From an uncultured Acidimicrobiia bacterium (GTDB taxonomy: Bacteria; Actinomycetota; Acidimicrobiia; Spongiisociales; JAENVV01), in assembly GCA_905480085.1 (NCBI GenBank), contig CAJQPD010000063.1, forward strand, positions 1-5,311: 5,311 nt of DNA, in the 5' to 3' direction. This document shows positions 1-5,311 of this stretch, one piece after another (position 1 is the first letter of the stretch; every line of letters starts with the position of its first letter). The position numbers were made by a program, and so were the translations under genes. The notes under the pieces are model-generated. The model saw nothing but the letters and a program-made list of their open reading frames with translations, was not told the DNA's origin and ran no database searches.

Positions 1-5
1 GGCAA

Positions 6-791
6 ATGGGAATTCTGACGGACAAGAAACTCCTCATCACTGGAGTATTGACGGACGATTCGATTGCGTTTCACATCGCGCGCATTGCCCAGGAGGAGGG
101 CGCCGAGATAGTTCTGACCGGATTTGGTCGCGGGCTGCGACTCACCGAACGAACCGCCGCAAGATTGCCGCAACCGGCCGATGTGTACGAGTTGGACATC
201 AACGATCCCTCGCACATGGATGCTCTCGTAGTCGCCCTCACAGACAAGTGGGGAAAGATTGATGGCGCTCTCCACGCCATTGCCTATGCACCGGAGGATG
301 CGCTGGGCGGCAACTTCCTCAACACTCCGCCCGAAAGCGCTCAGACTGCTTTTATCACCTCGGCGTTTTCCTACAAGACGCTGGCGGTCGGGCTACGACC
401 CCTCCTCCAGGCAGCCGGTGGAGGAGGATTGGTTACGCTCGATTTCGACAATTCGAAAGCCTGGCCGGTGTACGACTGGATGGGGGTTGCCAAAGTAGCG
501 CTTGAGGCTGTAACCCGATATCTAGCCAGAGATCTTGGGGCAGATCACATTCGGGTGAATGCGGTGGCAGCCGGCCCACTCAGCACCGTGGCCGCCAAAT
601 CGATTCCTGGTTTCCGGGGATTTGAAGACATCTGGGAGACTCGAGCTCCCCTCGGATGGGATCCGACCGACCCGGAACCCGTCGCCAGAATGGCGTGTGT
701 CCTCATGTCCGATTGGGCGCTCATGACCTCCGGTGAGGTTATTCACGTCGACGGTGGATTCGACGCCATCGCGGCTGCCCCTGGCGAATAG
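6..791 (+). CDS. fabI: Enoyl-[acyl-carrier-protein] reductase (NADH), FabI/InhA family
   Basis: This 261-residue short-chain dehydrogenase-type enzyme should reduce trans-2-enoyl-ACP to acyl-ACP with NADH, the last step of each FAS-II elongation cycle, in the cytosol. Visible signatures are the nucleotide-binding GVLTDDSIAFHIA segment (residues 13-25), ELDI at 62-65 (matching InhA Asp64-Val65), the SAFSY segment at 119-123, and the FabI-type catalytic pair Tyr156 and Lys163 in YDWMGVAK. AAGPLST follows at 188-194 and HVDGG near the C-terminus. The length is normal for the family. The substrate-binding loop (about 191-218) is some 10 residues shorter than in mycobacterial InhA, as in ordinary FabI. 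Ala91 and Ala93 replace the Ser94 and Gly96 of InhA. The ATG at 6 gives the expected N-terminus; its ribosome-binding site lies outside the window. A fabG partner upstream is common in actinobacteria but cannot be seen here. Family assignment is secure; chain-length preference is inference. Confidence 0.95.
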   Translation: MGILTDKKLLITGVLTDDSIAFHIARIAQEEGAEIVLTGFGRGLRLTERTAARLPQPADVYELDINDPSHMDALVVALTDKWGKIDGALHAIAYAPEDALGGNFLNTPPESAQTAFITSAFSYKTLAVGLRPLLQAAGGGGLVTLDFDNSKAWPVYDWMGVAKVALEAVTRYLARDLGADHIRVNAVAAGPLSTVAAKSIPGFRGFEDIWETRAPLGWDPTDPEPVARMACVLMSDWALMTSGEVIHVDGGFDAIAAAPGE

Positions 792-806
792 CCCCCGGGC
801 CGATTT

Positions 807-2594
807 CTAGGTTGAGTCCCTGGCTCCTCTGGCCGGACTGCCCGGGACATTGCTGAGTGGGGCAAATTCGGGGTCGGCCCGATTGGTCATGAATCCGGCC
901 CTTAACGGGAGCGTGACCGTGAAGGTGGCTCCGCCTCCGGGAGTGTCGGTAAGTTCGATGAGACCCCCCATCGCCTCGGTCAGCGATCGGACAATCCACA
1001 ACCCGAGGCCGGTTCCGCCCTGGTGTCTCGTCGCAGCGGGGGCCAATTGAGCGAATCGTTCAAAGGCGACGTCACGGAGGTCTTCGCGAATGCCGTCGCC
1101 ATGGTCGATGACCTGAATGCGGACGGTACTGCCGGTTTGTTGAGCTCCGATGTCGATGACCTGGTTCGGTGCGTATTTCAGGGCGTTTTCGATGAGGTTG
1201 CGCAGGATGCGAGAAAGGTGGTCCGGGTCCACTTCAATGCCGACGTCTTTGTGAACCGAGGATCTCACGAGTCCCTGCGCGCCAGGAATCATGGCGGTCG
1301 TCTCGTCTACGAACGTTCGAAGCTGGACCGGGACCGGGTGCTGGGGAAGGGCGTTGTTGTCGATTCGTGAAACCATCAACAAGTCCTCGATCAGGCGTCG
1401 CAATCGATCTGATTGAGTTCTGGCCGAGTGCAGGAGATCGCGGGCGGCCGGCTCCTTGGGGGCCAACTCGGGGCGGGCGAGCGTGGCTAGCGAACCGATG
1501 ATCGAGGTCAAAGGGGTTCGCAGCTCATGGCTCACGACGCTTACGAAGTCGGTCTTCATCTGTGCCACATCTTCCATCCGCTTTGACGTCTCGGCGGCCG
1601 CCTCGTATCGCTCAAGTTGCGCCAGGATGAGGGCTGCGGGGGCCGCCAAAGATTCAAAGGCTTCCAGGTCATCTTCAGTGAAGTCTCCGTCGAGTTTGTC
1701 AGCGATAACCATGACGCCGATCGGTCGCTGCTCGACCAACAACGGAACTGAGAGCGCCGTTTTGATACCAAGCTCGTAGAGGATGCCAGCATCCGGTTCG
1801 GCCTGAGCGACAAAACGTGCAGACTGGCGATTCAAGAACACCGACGTCAAGTAGTTATGTTCCCGAAGGGATATGTCGTATGCACCAATGTCGAGTTCGT
1901 TCCCCGATGTCCAGATAGGGCTGACGACGACCAGGGAACCAAATCTCGGTTGATGAAGCAATACGAATCCGAGCTGAGCATCGAGGAATGAGCCGATCTT
2001 GCCGACGAGCGTGGGTAACACCGTCCCCAGGCTCTGGCCATCGGCCATCGTCCGGGACACTTCGTAGAGGCGTTCGAGTTGGGTCTCTCGGCGTCGCAAC
2101 TCAAGTTCGCGGGTATAGCCCTGGTACGCCTCCCAGCGGAACTCGCTGGTCACCGCGCTCAACACGACGGCGACCACGATAAGTGTGGCGCTTTGGACGA
2201 TGACCTCTTGAGTTGGCCGTAACGTTTCCCCGAATGCGTATGGCATGACGAAGTTGAGGATCAGGAGGATGCTGGTCGCCGAGAAGTGGATCCACCGATC
2301 CCCCAAAGCTGCGGTTAACGAGATGATGGCGAAGTAGTCGATGAAGACGAGGGATCGAATCGGGGCGAGGGTCGAAGCCAGGGCCAACGCGGCGATCACG
2401 AGGATGGCGCTGAGGCCCATGAGGATCTCGCCGCTCAGGCGCAAGAGCGTGGACTCCCAATCGATGAACGGCAGAATGGAGAAGGTAATGGCCACCGCCA
2501 GAACCGGACCCCACAAGCGGGGTTCACTGAGCGGTACGTTCAGTCGGTAGGCCCCGAACGTGGTGAGCGCGACCAGGAACCAGACCGCCCCCAT
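807..2594 (-). CDS. Membrane-bound sensor histidine kinase with GAF domain
   Basis: This 595-residue protein is a two-component sensor kinase that should autophosphorylate on His and pass phosphate to a response regulator. Six hydrophobic segments are visible at about 2-18, 26-46, 53-75, 80-97, 101-121 and 130-150. An Arg/Glu-rich signalling helix (about 151-180) and a GAF-like domain (about 185-325) follow. HisKA is at about 345-412 with phospho-acceptor His356 in SHELRTP. HATPase_c follows with the N box (Asn466, Asn470 in RNLIENALKYAP), G1 box DHGDG (497-501), F box FERF (511-514) and G2 box GGTGLGL (526-532). All catalytic motifs are intact. A polar tail of about 30 residues follows the ATPase fold. 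The ligand of the membrane or GAF part is unknown. The gene converges on fabI and diverges from the hydrolase operon; no response regulator is present in the window. The start ATG at 2594 is backed by GGAG seven bases upstream, although the frame stays open for 29 more codons without ATG, GTG or TTG. Confidence 0.93.
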   Translation of the reverse strand: MGAVWFLVALTTFGAYRLNVPLSEPRLWGPVLAVAITFSILPFIDWESTLLRLSGEILMGLSAILVIAALALASTLAPIRSLVFIDYFAIISLTAALGDRWIHFSATSILLILNFVMPYAFGETLRPTQEVIVQSATLIVVAVVLSAVTSEFRWEAYQGYTRELELRRRETQLERLYEVSRTMADGQSLGTVLPTLVGKIGSFLDAQLGFVLLHQPRFGSLVVVSPIWTSGNELDIGAYDISLREHNYLTSVFLNRQSARFVAQAEPDAGILYELGIKTALSVPLLVEQRPIGVMVIADKLDGDFTEDDLEAFESLAAPAALILAQLERYEAAAETSKRMEDVAQMKTDFVSVVSHELRTPLTSIIGSLATLARPELAPKEPAARDLLHSARTQSDRLRRLIEDLLMVSRIDNNALPQHPVPVQLRTFVDETTAMIPGAQGLVRSSVHKDVGIEVDPDHLSRILRNLIENALKYAPNQVIDIGAQQTGSTVRIQVIDHGDGIREDLRDVAFERFAQLAPAATRHQGGTGLGLWIVRSLTEAMGGLIELTDTPGGGATFTVTLPLRAGFMTNRADPEFAPLSNVPGSPARGARDST

Positions 2595-2601
2595 GGCGAT
2601 T

Positions 2602-2605
2602 CTCC
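2602..2605 (-). promoter_or_regulatory. Ribosome-binding site of the histidine kinase
   Basis: On the minus strand GGAG sits seven bases before the ATG at 2594. It supports this start over an in-frame upstream extension that has no standard start codon. Confidence 0.6.
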
Positions 2606-2690
2606 AGAGCCGGGCCCGAATCGGGGCCAGGATCGTCCTGCGTTGCTGATGGGTCAGATGGATGGCGATAGTCGGTTCCTCTCACCGGCC

Positions 2691-2718
2691 AGGGTAACCT
2701 GCGCGCCATGATTGTTGA
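2691..2718 (-). promoter_or_regulatory. Candidate promoter of the histidine kinase
   Basis: Read on the minus strand, TCAACA (2718-2713) matches the -35 consensus TTGACA at four of six positions. It is followed after 16 bases by TACCCT (2696-2691), which fits the TAnnnT pattern of -10 elements. Transcription would begin near 2684, leaving a leader of about 90 bases before the ATG at 2594. This is pattern matching only. Confidence 0.35.
2695..2700 (+). promoter_or_regulatory. Candidate -10 element of the hydrolase-Mur ligase-ddl operon
   Basis: TAACCT fits TAnnnT and lies seven bases before the ATG at 2708, the spacing expected of a leaderless transcript whose first base is that A. No good -35 hexamer is visible at 16-18 bases upstream (TCGGTT is the nearest). 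The element overlaps the candidate -10 of the kinase on the opposite strand by two bases. Confidence 0.35.
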
Positions 2719-2764
2719 GGAAACGCGCTCCTACACGGTATCGGCTGATTTGTTGTGGCGCTAA
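2708..2764 (+). CDS. Possible 18-residue leader peptide overlapping the hydrolase start
   Basis: An ATG at 2708 opens a short frame encoding MIVEETRSYTVSADLLWR and ending in TAA at 2762-2764. It covers the GTG start of the hydrolase at 2755 in another frame, a 10-base overlap that would let terminating ribosomes reinitiate. The nearest purine-rich stretch (AGGG at 2691-2694) is 13 bases away, too far for a normal ribosome-binding site. The TAnnnT box seven bases upstream instead suits leaderless translation, which is common in actinobacteria. There is no run of one amino acid of the kind seen in classical attenuators. It could also be a chance frame, since an 18-codon ORF carries little statistical weight. 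Confidence 0.35.
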   Translation: MIVEETRSYTVSADLLWR

Positions 2765-3492
2765 AAGCCTTCGCCGATGGGGTCTTTTTTGCCGATGTCA
2801 TCGGCGCAGACCGCCCCTGGGTTCTCGCCCTACACGGATGGGGCCGCTCGCACGCCGACTTCAAGACGGTCCTGTCAGGATTCGACGCCATCTCCGTCGA
2901 CTTTCCCGGTTTCGGAGCATCTCCCCAACCGGCGACCGGCTGGGGAGCGGCTGACTATGCCAACGCCGTTCGACCGGTTTGGGAGCTATTCGACGAACCG
3001 CCGGTGGTGGTCGGCCACTCATTTGGCGGTCGGGTGGCTGTTCATCTGGCTGAGAATATGCCCATGCATTCATTGGTGCTCATCGGCGTGCCGTTGATTC
3101 GACCCGATTCGAAGCGCCAGGCCGCGCCGGCTTTTCGCATGATGCGCCGTCTCCATCGACTTGGATTGGTCTCAGACGAACGGATCGAAGTGTTCCGCCA
3201 GCGATATGGATCGGCCGATTATCGGGCTACCAGTGGGGTAATGCGTGAGGTCTTCGTGCGGGTTGTCAACGAGTCCTATGAGGAACAGCTCGACCGCCTG
3301 ACAGTCCCGATCGAGATGCTCTGGGGTTCGCTTGATATGGCTGCCCCGCTCGACCTGGCTACACAGGCGTACGAGCGCCTTTTGTCCAACGGTGCCGATG
3401 TGCGGATGCAGGTGTTGGACGGAGTTGGCCATCATGTGATGGCCGAGCAGCCTGAGATGGTTCGGTCTCTGATAGCGGAGCTCTTGGAATGA
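2755..3492 (+). CDS. Alpha/beta hydrolase fold protein
   Basis: This 245-residue cytosolic hydrolase has no signal peptide. The oxyanion-hole motif HGWG is at 27-30 and the nucleophile elbow GHSFGG at 87-92, with Ser89 as nucleophile. Asp194 in the WGSLDMAAP segment and His226 in DGVGHH are the likely acid and base. The triad is complete and the length is typical of small MhpC/BioH-like esterases, but the substrate cannot be assigned. The start is GTG at 2755: a TGA at 2746-2748 closes the frame just upstream and the next Met is far inside the fold. No Shine-Dalgarno precedes it, so translation probably depends on coupling to the short ORF that overlaps it. Its own TGA overlaps the ATG of the Mur ligase (ATGA, 3489-3492), so the two are likely made together. 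A role in cell-wall precursor metabolism is only suggested by this position. Confidence 0.85.
   Translation: MALKAFADGVFFADVIGADRPWVLALHGWGRSHADFKTVLSGFDAISVDFPGFGASPQPATGWGAADYANAVRPVWELFDEPPVVVGHSFGGRVAVHLAENMPMHSLVLIGVPLIRPDSKRQAAPAFRMMRRLHRLGLVSDERIEVFRQRYGSADYRATSGVMREVFVRVVNESYEEQLDRLTVPIEMLWGSLDMAAPLDLATQAYERLLSNGADVRMQVLDGVGHHVMAEQPEMVRSLIAELLE
2791..2805. repeat. 15-bp inverted repeat inside the hydrolase start region
   Basis: GCCGATGTCATCGGC has perfect 7-base arms around a central T. A second copy of the left arm, GCCGATG, lies at 2773-2779, and a run of six T occupies 2785-2790 between them. The right arm could therefore pair with either left arm. It lies within codons 13-17 of the hydrolase, so codon use alone may explain it. 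Confidence 0.4.
3477..3480 (+). promoter_or_regulatory. Ribosome-binding site of the Mur ligase
   Basis: GGAG inside the last hydrolase codons lies eight bases before the ATG at 3489. Together with the ATGA overlap it fixes this start and points to translational coupling. Confidence 0.6.
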
Positions 3493-5003
3493 ACGGGGTG
3501 TTCGTCGTCGCAGCGACCGTTGTAGGAGCTGTGTCTTCGCTGCGATGGTTCCGGGTTGCCCAGCGCGAGCATTACCTGCCCTGGTCGGTGTCGGTGTTCG
3601 CCAGGCGATGGTGGCTCATTGATGCGGTGAACGTGACGCTGATAGCCGTGGCGGCAACGAGTGCGGCTCTCGCCCTCGTTGGGATTGTTCCCCTGGTCAC
3701 CGGAAGCGTCACCCTCGTCTGTGTCCTCATCGGACCGATCGGACTATCCCTTAGAGGCACTTCGTCACCGTTGGCGTGGACCGACCGGTTGCGGCGGGTA
3801 GCGCTGGCTTCCGGTGTGCTCTGGGTCATCATGGTCGCCATCGGCGGACTCACAGGATCGGTTGGATTGTTGGCCTATGAAGCGGTGGCTCTGCCGTTGG
3901 TTGTCGACGTGGCGTTGGCCATCATGTGGCCCCTCGAAATGCGTTCGCAAAAGACCTGGATCGATCAGGCCCTCACCCGGATTACCGCAGTCAAGCCGAC
4001 CGTCATTGGAATCACGGGATCGTATGGAAAGACCACCACCAAGGAATACACCCGGCGTTTGCTTGCCAGTCACGGTGCCACCGTGGCTACCCCGGCCAGT
4101 TTCAACAACAAGATGGGCCTGGCGAGGGCGATCAACGAGCATCTCAGCGATGGCAGTCAATACTTCATCGCCGAGATGGGAACGTATGGGCCAGGGGAGA
4201 TTGCCGAGATGTGCCAGTGGGTTCCACCGCAGGTGGCGGTCATAACCGCCATTGGACCGGTGCACCTTGAACGATTCGGATCGCTGGAGCGGGTCGTGGA
4301 GGCGAAATCCGAAATCTTCGCCGACGCCCAAGTGGTTGTCTTGAACGTGGATGACGACCGTCTGGCTCGACTGGCCGACTCGATCAAAGACAAGCGGGTC
4401 ATCAGGGTCTCCGCAGGAAAGGCGGCCACGGCCGATATTGTCCTCGCCGCCGACGGGGACAACGTCGAGGTTCGGGTCGACGGTTCGGTGGTGGCGCAGG
4501 TTCCGTCCGTGCCACTTCTTTCGAATCTTGCCTGTGCTATCGGGGTGCTGGTTGGTTTCGAACTCCCGCTGGCTCATCTGGCTGACGTGTTGCGGGGAGC
4601 CGATACTCCTGATCACCGTCAATCCGTTTTCACATCTGAGGCCGGGGTGGTCATCATCGATGACACGTACAACTCGAACCCGGTCGGCGCCCAGGCGGCA
4701 CTCGATCGCCTTGCCCGACTTGGTACCGGCCGCCGGGTCGTCGTGACACCTGGCATGGTCGAATTGGGGGATCAACAGGCCATCGAGAACCGCCACTTTG
4801 CCGAGAAGGCGGGGTCCGTGGCCGACCAGCTCCTTGTCGTGGCCAGGACCAACCGCCGGGCATTGATCGAGGGAGCCGCGAACGTTTCGCTTCCGGTTAT
4901 CGTTGTTCCATCGCGAGAGGCGGCAGTGGCCTGGGTTCGCGAGAACCTTGGACCGGGAGACGCCGTTCTGTACGAAAACGACCTGCCTGATCATCACCCT
5001 TAG
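3489..5003 (+). CDS. Membrane-anchored MurF-like Mur ligase
   Basis: This 504-residue protein joins a membrane domain to a Mur ligase core. Five hydrophobic stretches are visible at about 2-18, 44-66, 67-87, 104-127 and 129-148. Arg-rich loops after the first and third place the C-terminal part in the cytosol. The catalytic part (about 170-504) has the ATP P-loop GITGSYGKTTTKE (174-186), AEMGTYGPGEIA (228-239, Glu229 a likely metal ligand), IGPVHLERFG (255-264, His259), AKSEIF with Lys273 at the carbamylated-lysine position, and the C-terminal-domain motif DDTYNSNP (391-398). These are closest to MurF, which adds D-Ala-D-Ala to UDP-MurNAc-tripeptide with ATP. The usual MurF N-terminal domain that holds the UDP-sugar is absent, so the acceptor may differ. 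Proteins of this layout occur in other Gram-positive bacteria and are usually annotated as MurF or Mur ligase. The adjacent ddl supports D-Ala-D-Ala as the added group. Whether it is the sole MurF of the cell cannot be told. Confidence 0.85.
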   Translation: MNGVFVVAATVVGAVSSLRWFRVAQREHYLPWSVSVFARRWWLIDAVNVTLIAVAATSAALALVGIVPLVTGSVTLVCVLIGPIGLSLRGTSSPLAWTDRLRRVALASGVLWVIMVAIGGLTGSVGLLAYEAVALPLVVDVALAIMWPLEMRSQKTWIDQALTRITAVKPTVIGITGSYGKTTTKEYTRRLLASHGATVATPASFNNKMGLARAINEHLSDGSQYFIAEMGTYGPGEIAEMCQWVPPQVAVITAIGPVHLERFGSLERVVEAKSEIFADAQVVVLNVDDDRLARLADSIKDKRVIRVSAGKAATADIVLAADGDNVEVRVDGSVVAQVPSVPLLSNLACAIGVLVGFELPLAHLADVLRGADTPDHRQSVFTSEAGVVIIDDTYNSNPVGAQAALDRLARLGTGRRVVVTPGMVELGDQQAIENRHFAEKAGSVADQLLVVARTNRRALIEGAANVSLPVIVVPSREAAVAWVRENLGPGDAVLYENDLPDHHP

Positions 5004-5006
5004 GAG
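5002..5006 (+). promoter_or_regulatory. Ribosome-binding site of ddl
   Basis: AGGAG six bases before the ATG at 5013 is a strong Shine-Dalgarno. Its first bases are part of the TAG stop (5001-5003) of the Mur ligase, so translation of the two genes is tightly linked. Confidence 0.75.
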
Positions 5007-5012
5007 CATCCA

Positions 5013-5311
5013 ATGAGCCCGCGACCTGCAGTCGTCTTTGGAGGGCCATCGCCCGAGCATGACATTTCCATCCTTACCGGGCTCCAGGCGGCCCGGGTTC
5101 TAGCCACATCCGGGCGCGACGTCTATGTGATCTATTGGACAAAGACCGGCCAATGGTTTTCGGTCGATGAGGGTTCCGAGGCGGCCCATTTCTCACAAGG
5201 GGTTCCGGCCAAGGCCAAACCGCTCCGCTTCGAGCCAGAACCGGGTGGTGGGTTCTTCAACAAGAAGAAGCAACTCGACGTCTCGGTGGTCCTGAACGCC
5301 TGTCATGGTGG
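5013..5311 (+). CDS. ddl: D-alanine--D-alanine ligase, N-terminal part (cut by window end)
   Basis: The frame is open from ATG 5013 to the window edge, giving 99 residues of an expected 300-370. The N-terminal motif VVFGGPSPEHDIS (residues 7-19) is characteristic of ATP-grasp D-Ala-D-Ala ligases; Glu15 matches the Glu15 of E. coli DdlB that contacts the first D-Ala. The last residues, VVLNACHGG, match the start of the conserved HGxxGEDG region. The enzyme joins two D-Ala with ATP in the cytosol to give the dipeptide used by MurF. Its ATP-binding residues, and those that separate Ddl from D-Ala-D-Lac or D-Ala-D-Ser (Van-type) ligases, lie beyond the window, so product specificity stays open. 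It follows the Mur ligase after nine bases and belongs to the same operon. Nothing indicates truncation other than the window boundary. Confidence 0.9.
   Translation, partial: MSPRPAVVFGGPSPEHDISILTGLQAARVLATSGRDVYVIYWTKTGQWFSVDEGSEAAHFSQGVPAKAKPLRFEPEPGGGFFNKKKQLDVSVVLNACHG

Noticed and set aside
815..839. Stem-loop near the end of the kinase gene as a bidirectional intrinsic terminator.
   Set aside because: The stem is short with a two-base bulge, and no T-run follows on either strand, so it does not meet the pattern of an intrinsic terminator.
794..846. Two CCCGGG palindromes (794-799 and 841-846) as a paired regulatory repeat.
   Set aside because: Six-base G/C palindromes are expected by chance in GC-rich DNA, and the loop between them would be about 40 bases.
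2101..2514. A 137-codon minus-strand frame inside the histidine kinase gene.
   Set aside because: It is a second frame of the kinase membrane region, Arg/His/Pro-rich and with no own ribosome-binding site or family motif.
2755..3492. Assigning the hydrolase as BioH, a haloalkane dehalogenase or a peptidase.
   Set aside because: The triad and fold are clear, but no substrate-specific cap or signature residues are recognisable, so a specific name would be invented.
3765..5060. A 431-codon open frame on the minus strand opposite the Mur ligase.
   Set aside because: It lies antisense to a gene with clear catalytic motifs, has a His/Arg/Gly-rich composition without any recognisable fold or motif, and such long antisense frames are common in GC-rich DNA.
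3489..5311. Vancomycin-resistance cluster (Van-type ligase with an accessory MurF).
   Set aside because: No VanH, VanX or VanY gene is in view, and the part of the ligase that sets D-Ala or D-Lac specificity lies outside the window.

Overview
The window comes from a GC-rich bacterial chromosome, about 60% G+C by eye. It is probably an actinobacterium, possibly of the Acidimicrobiia. The case rests on an InhA/FabI-type enoyl-ACP reductase, a GTG start, a possible leaderless promoter and the style of the cell-wall genes; lineage is inferred, not proven. All sizeable genes look chromosomal and intact. I saw no mobile element, CRISPR array, tRNA or rRNA.

Layout. (1) 6-791, plus strand: a complete NADH-dependent enoyl-ACP reductase (fabI/inhA family), with its upstream region cut off. 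(2) 807-2594, minus strand, convergent with fabI across a 15-bp gap: a six-TM, GAF-containing sensor histidine kinase with no response regulator in view. (3) 2595-2754: a compact divergent control region with overlapping candidate -10 elements for both strands and an 18-codon ORF (2708-2764) that runs over the GTG start of the next gene. (4) 2755-5311, plus strand: a tightly packed operon of an alpha/beta hydrolase, a membrane-anchored MurF-like Mur ligase (ATGA overlap) and the start of a D-Ala-D-Ala ligase, whose Shine-Dalgarno overlaps the Mur ligase stop codon.

How the genes may work together. Ddl makes D-Ala-D-Ala and MurF normally ligates it to the UDP-MurNAc-tripeptide, so the last two genes form a substrate-product pair. 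The Mur ligase here lacks the usual N-terminal UDP-substrate domain and instead carries about five transmembrane helices. This is the most interesting feature of the window: it suggests a ligase acting at the membrane, perhaps on a lipid-linked or otherwise unusual acceptor. The hydrolase is translationally coupled to it, but its substrate cannot be read from sequence.
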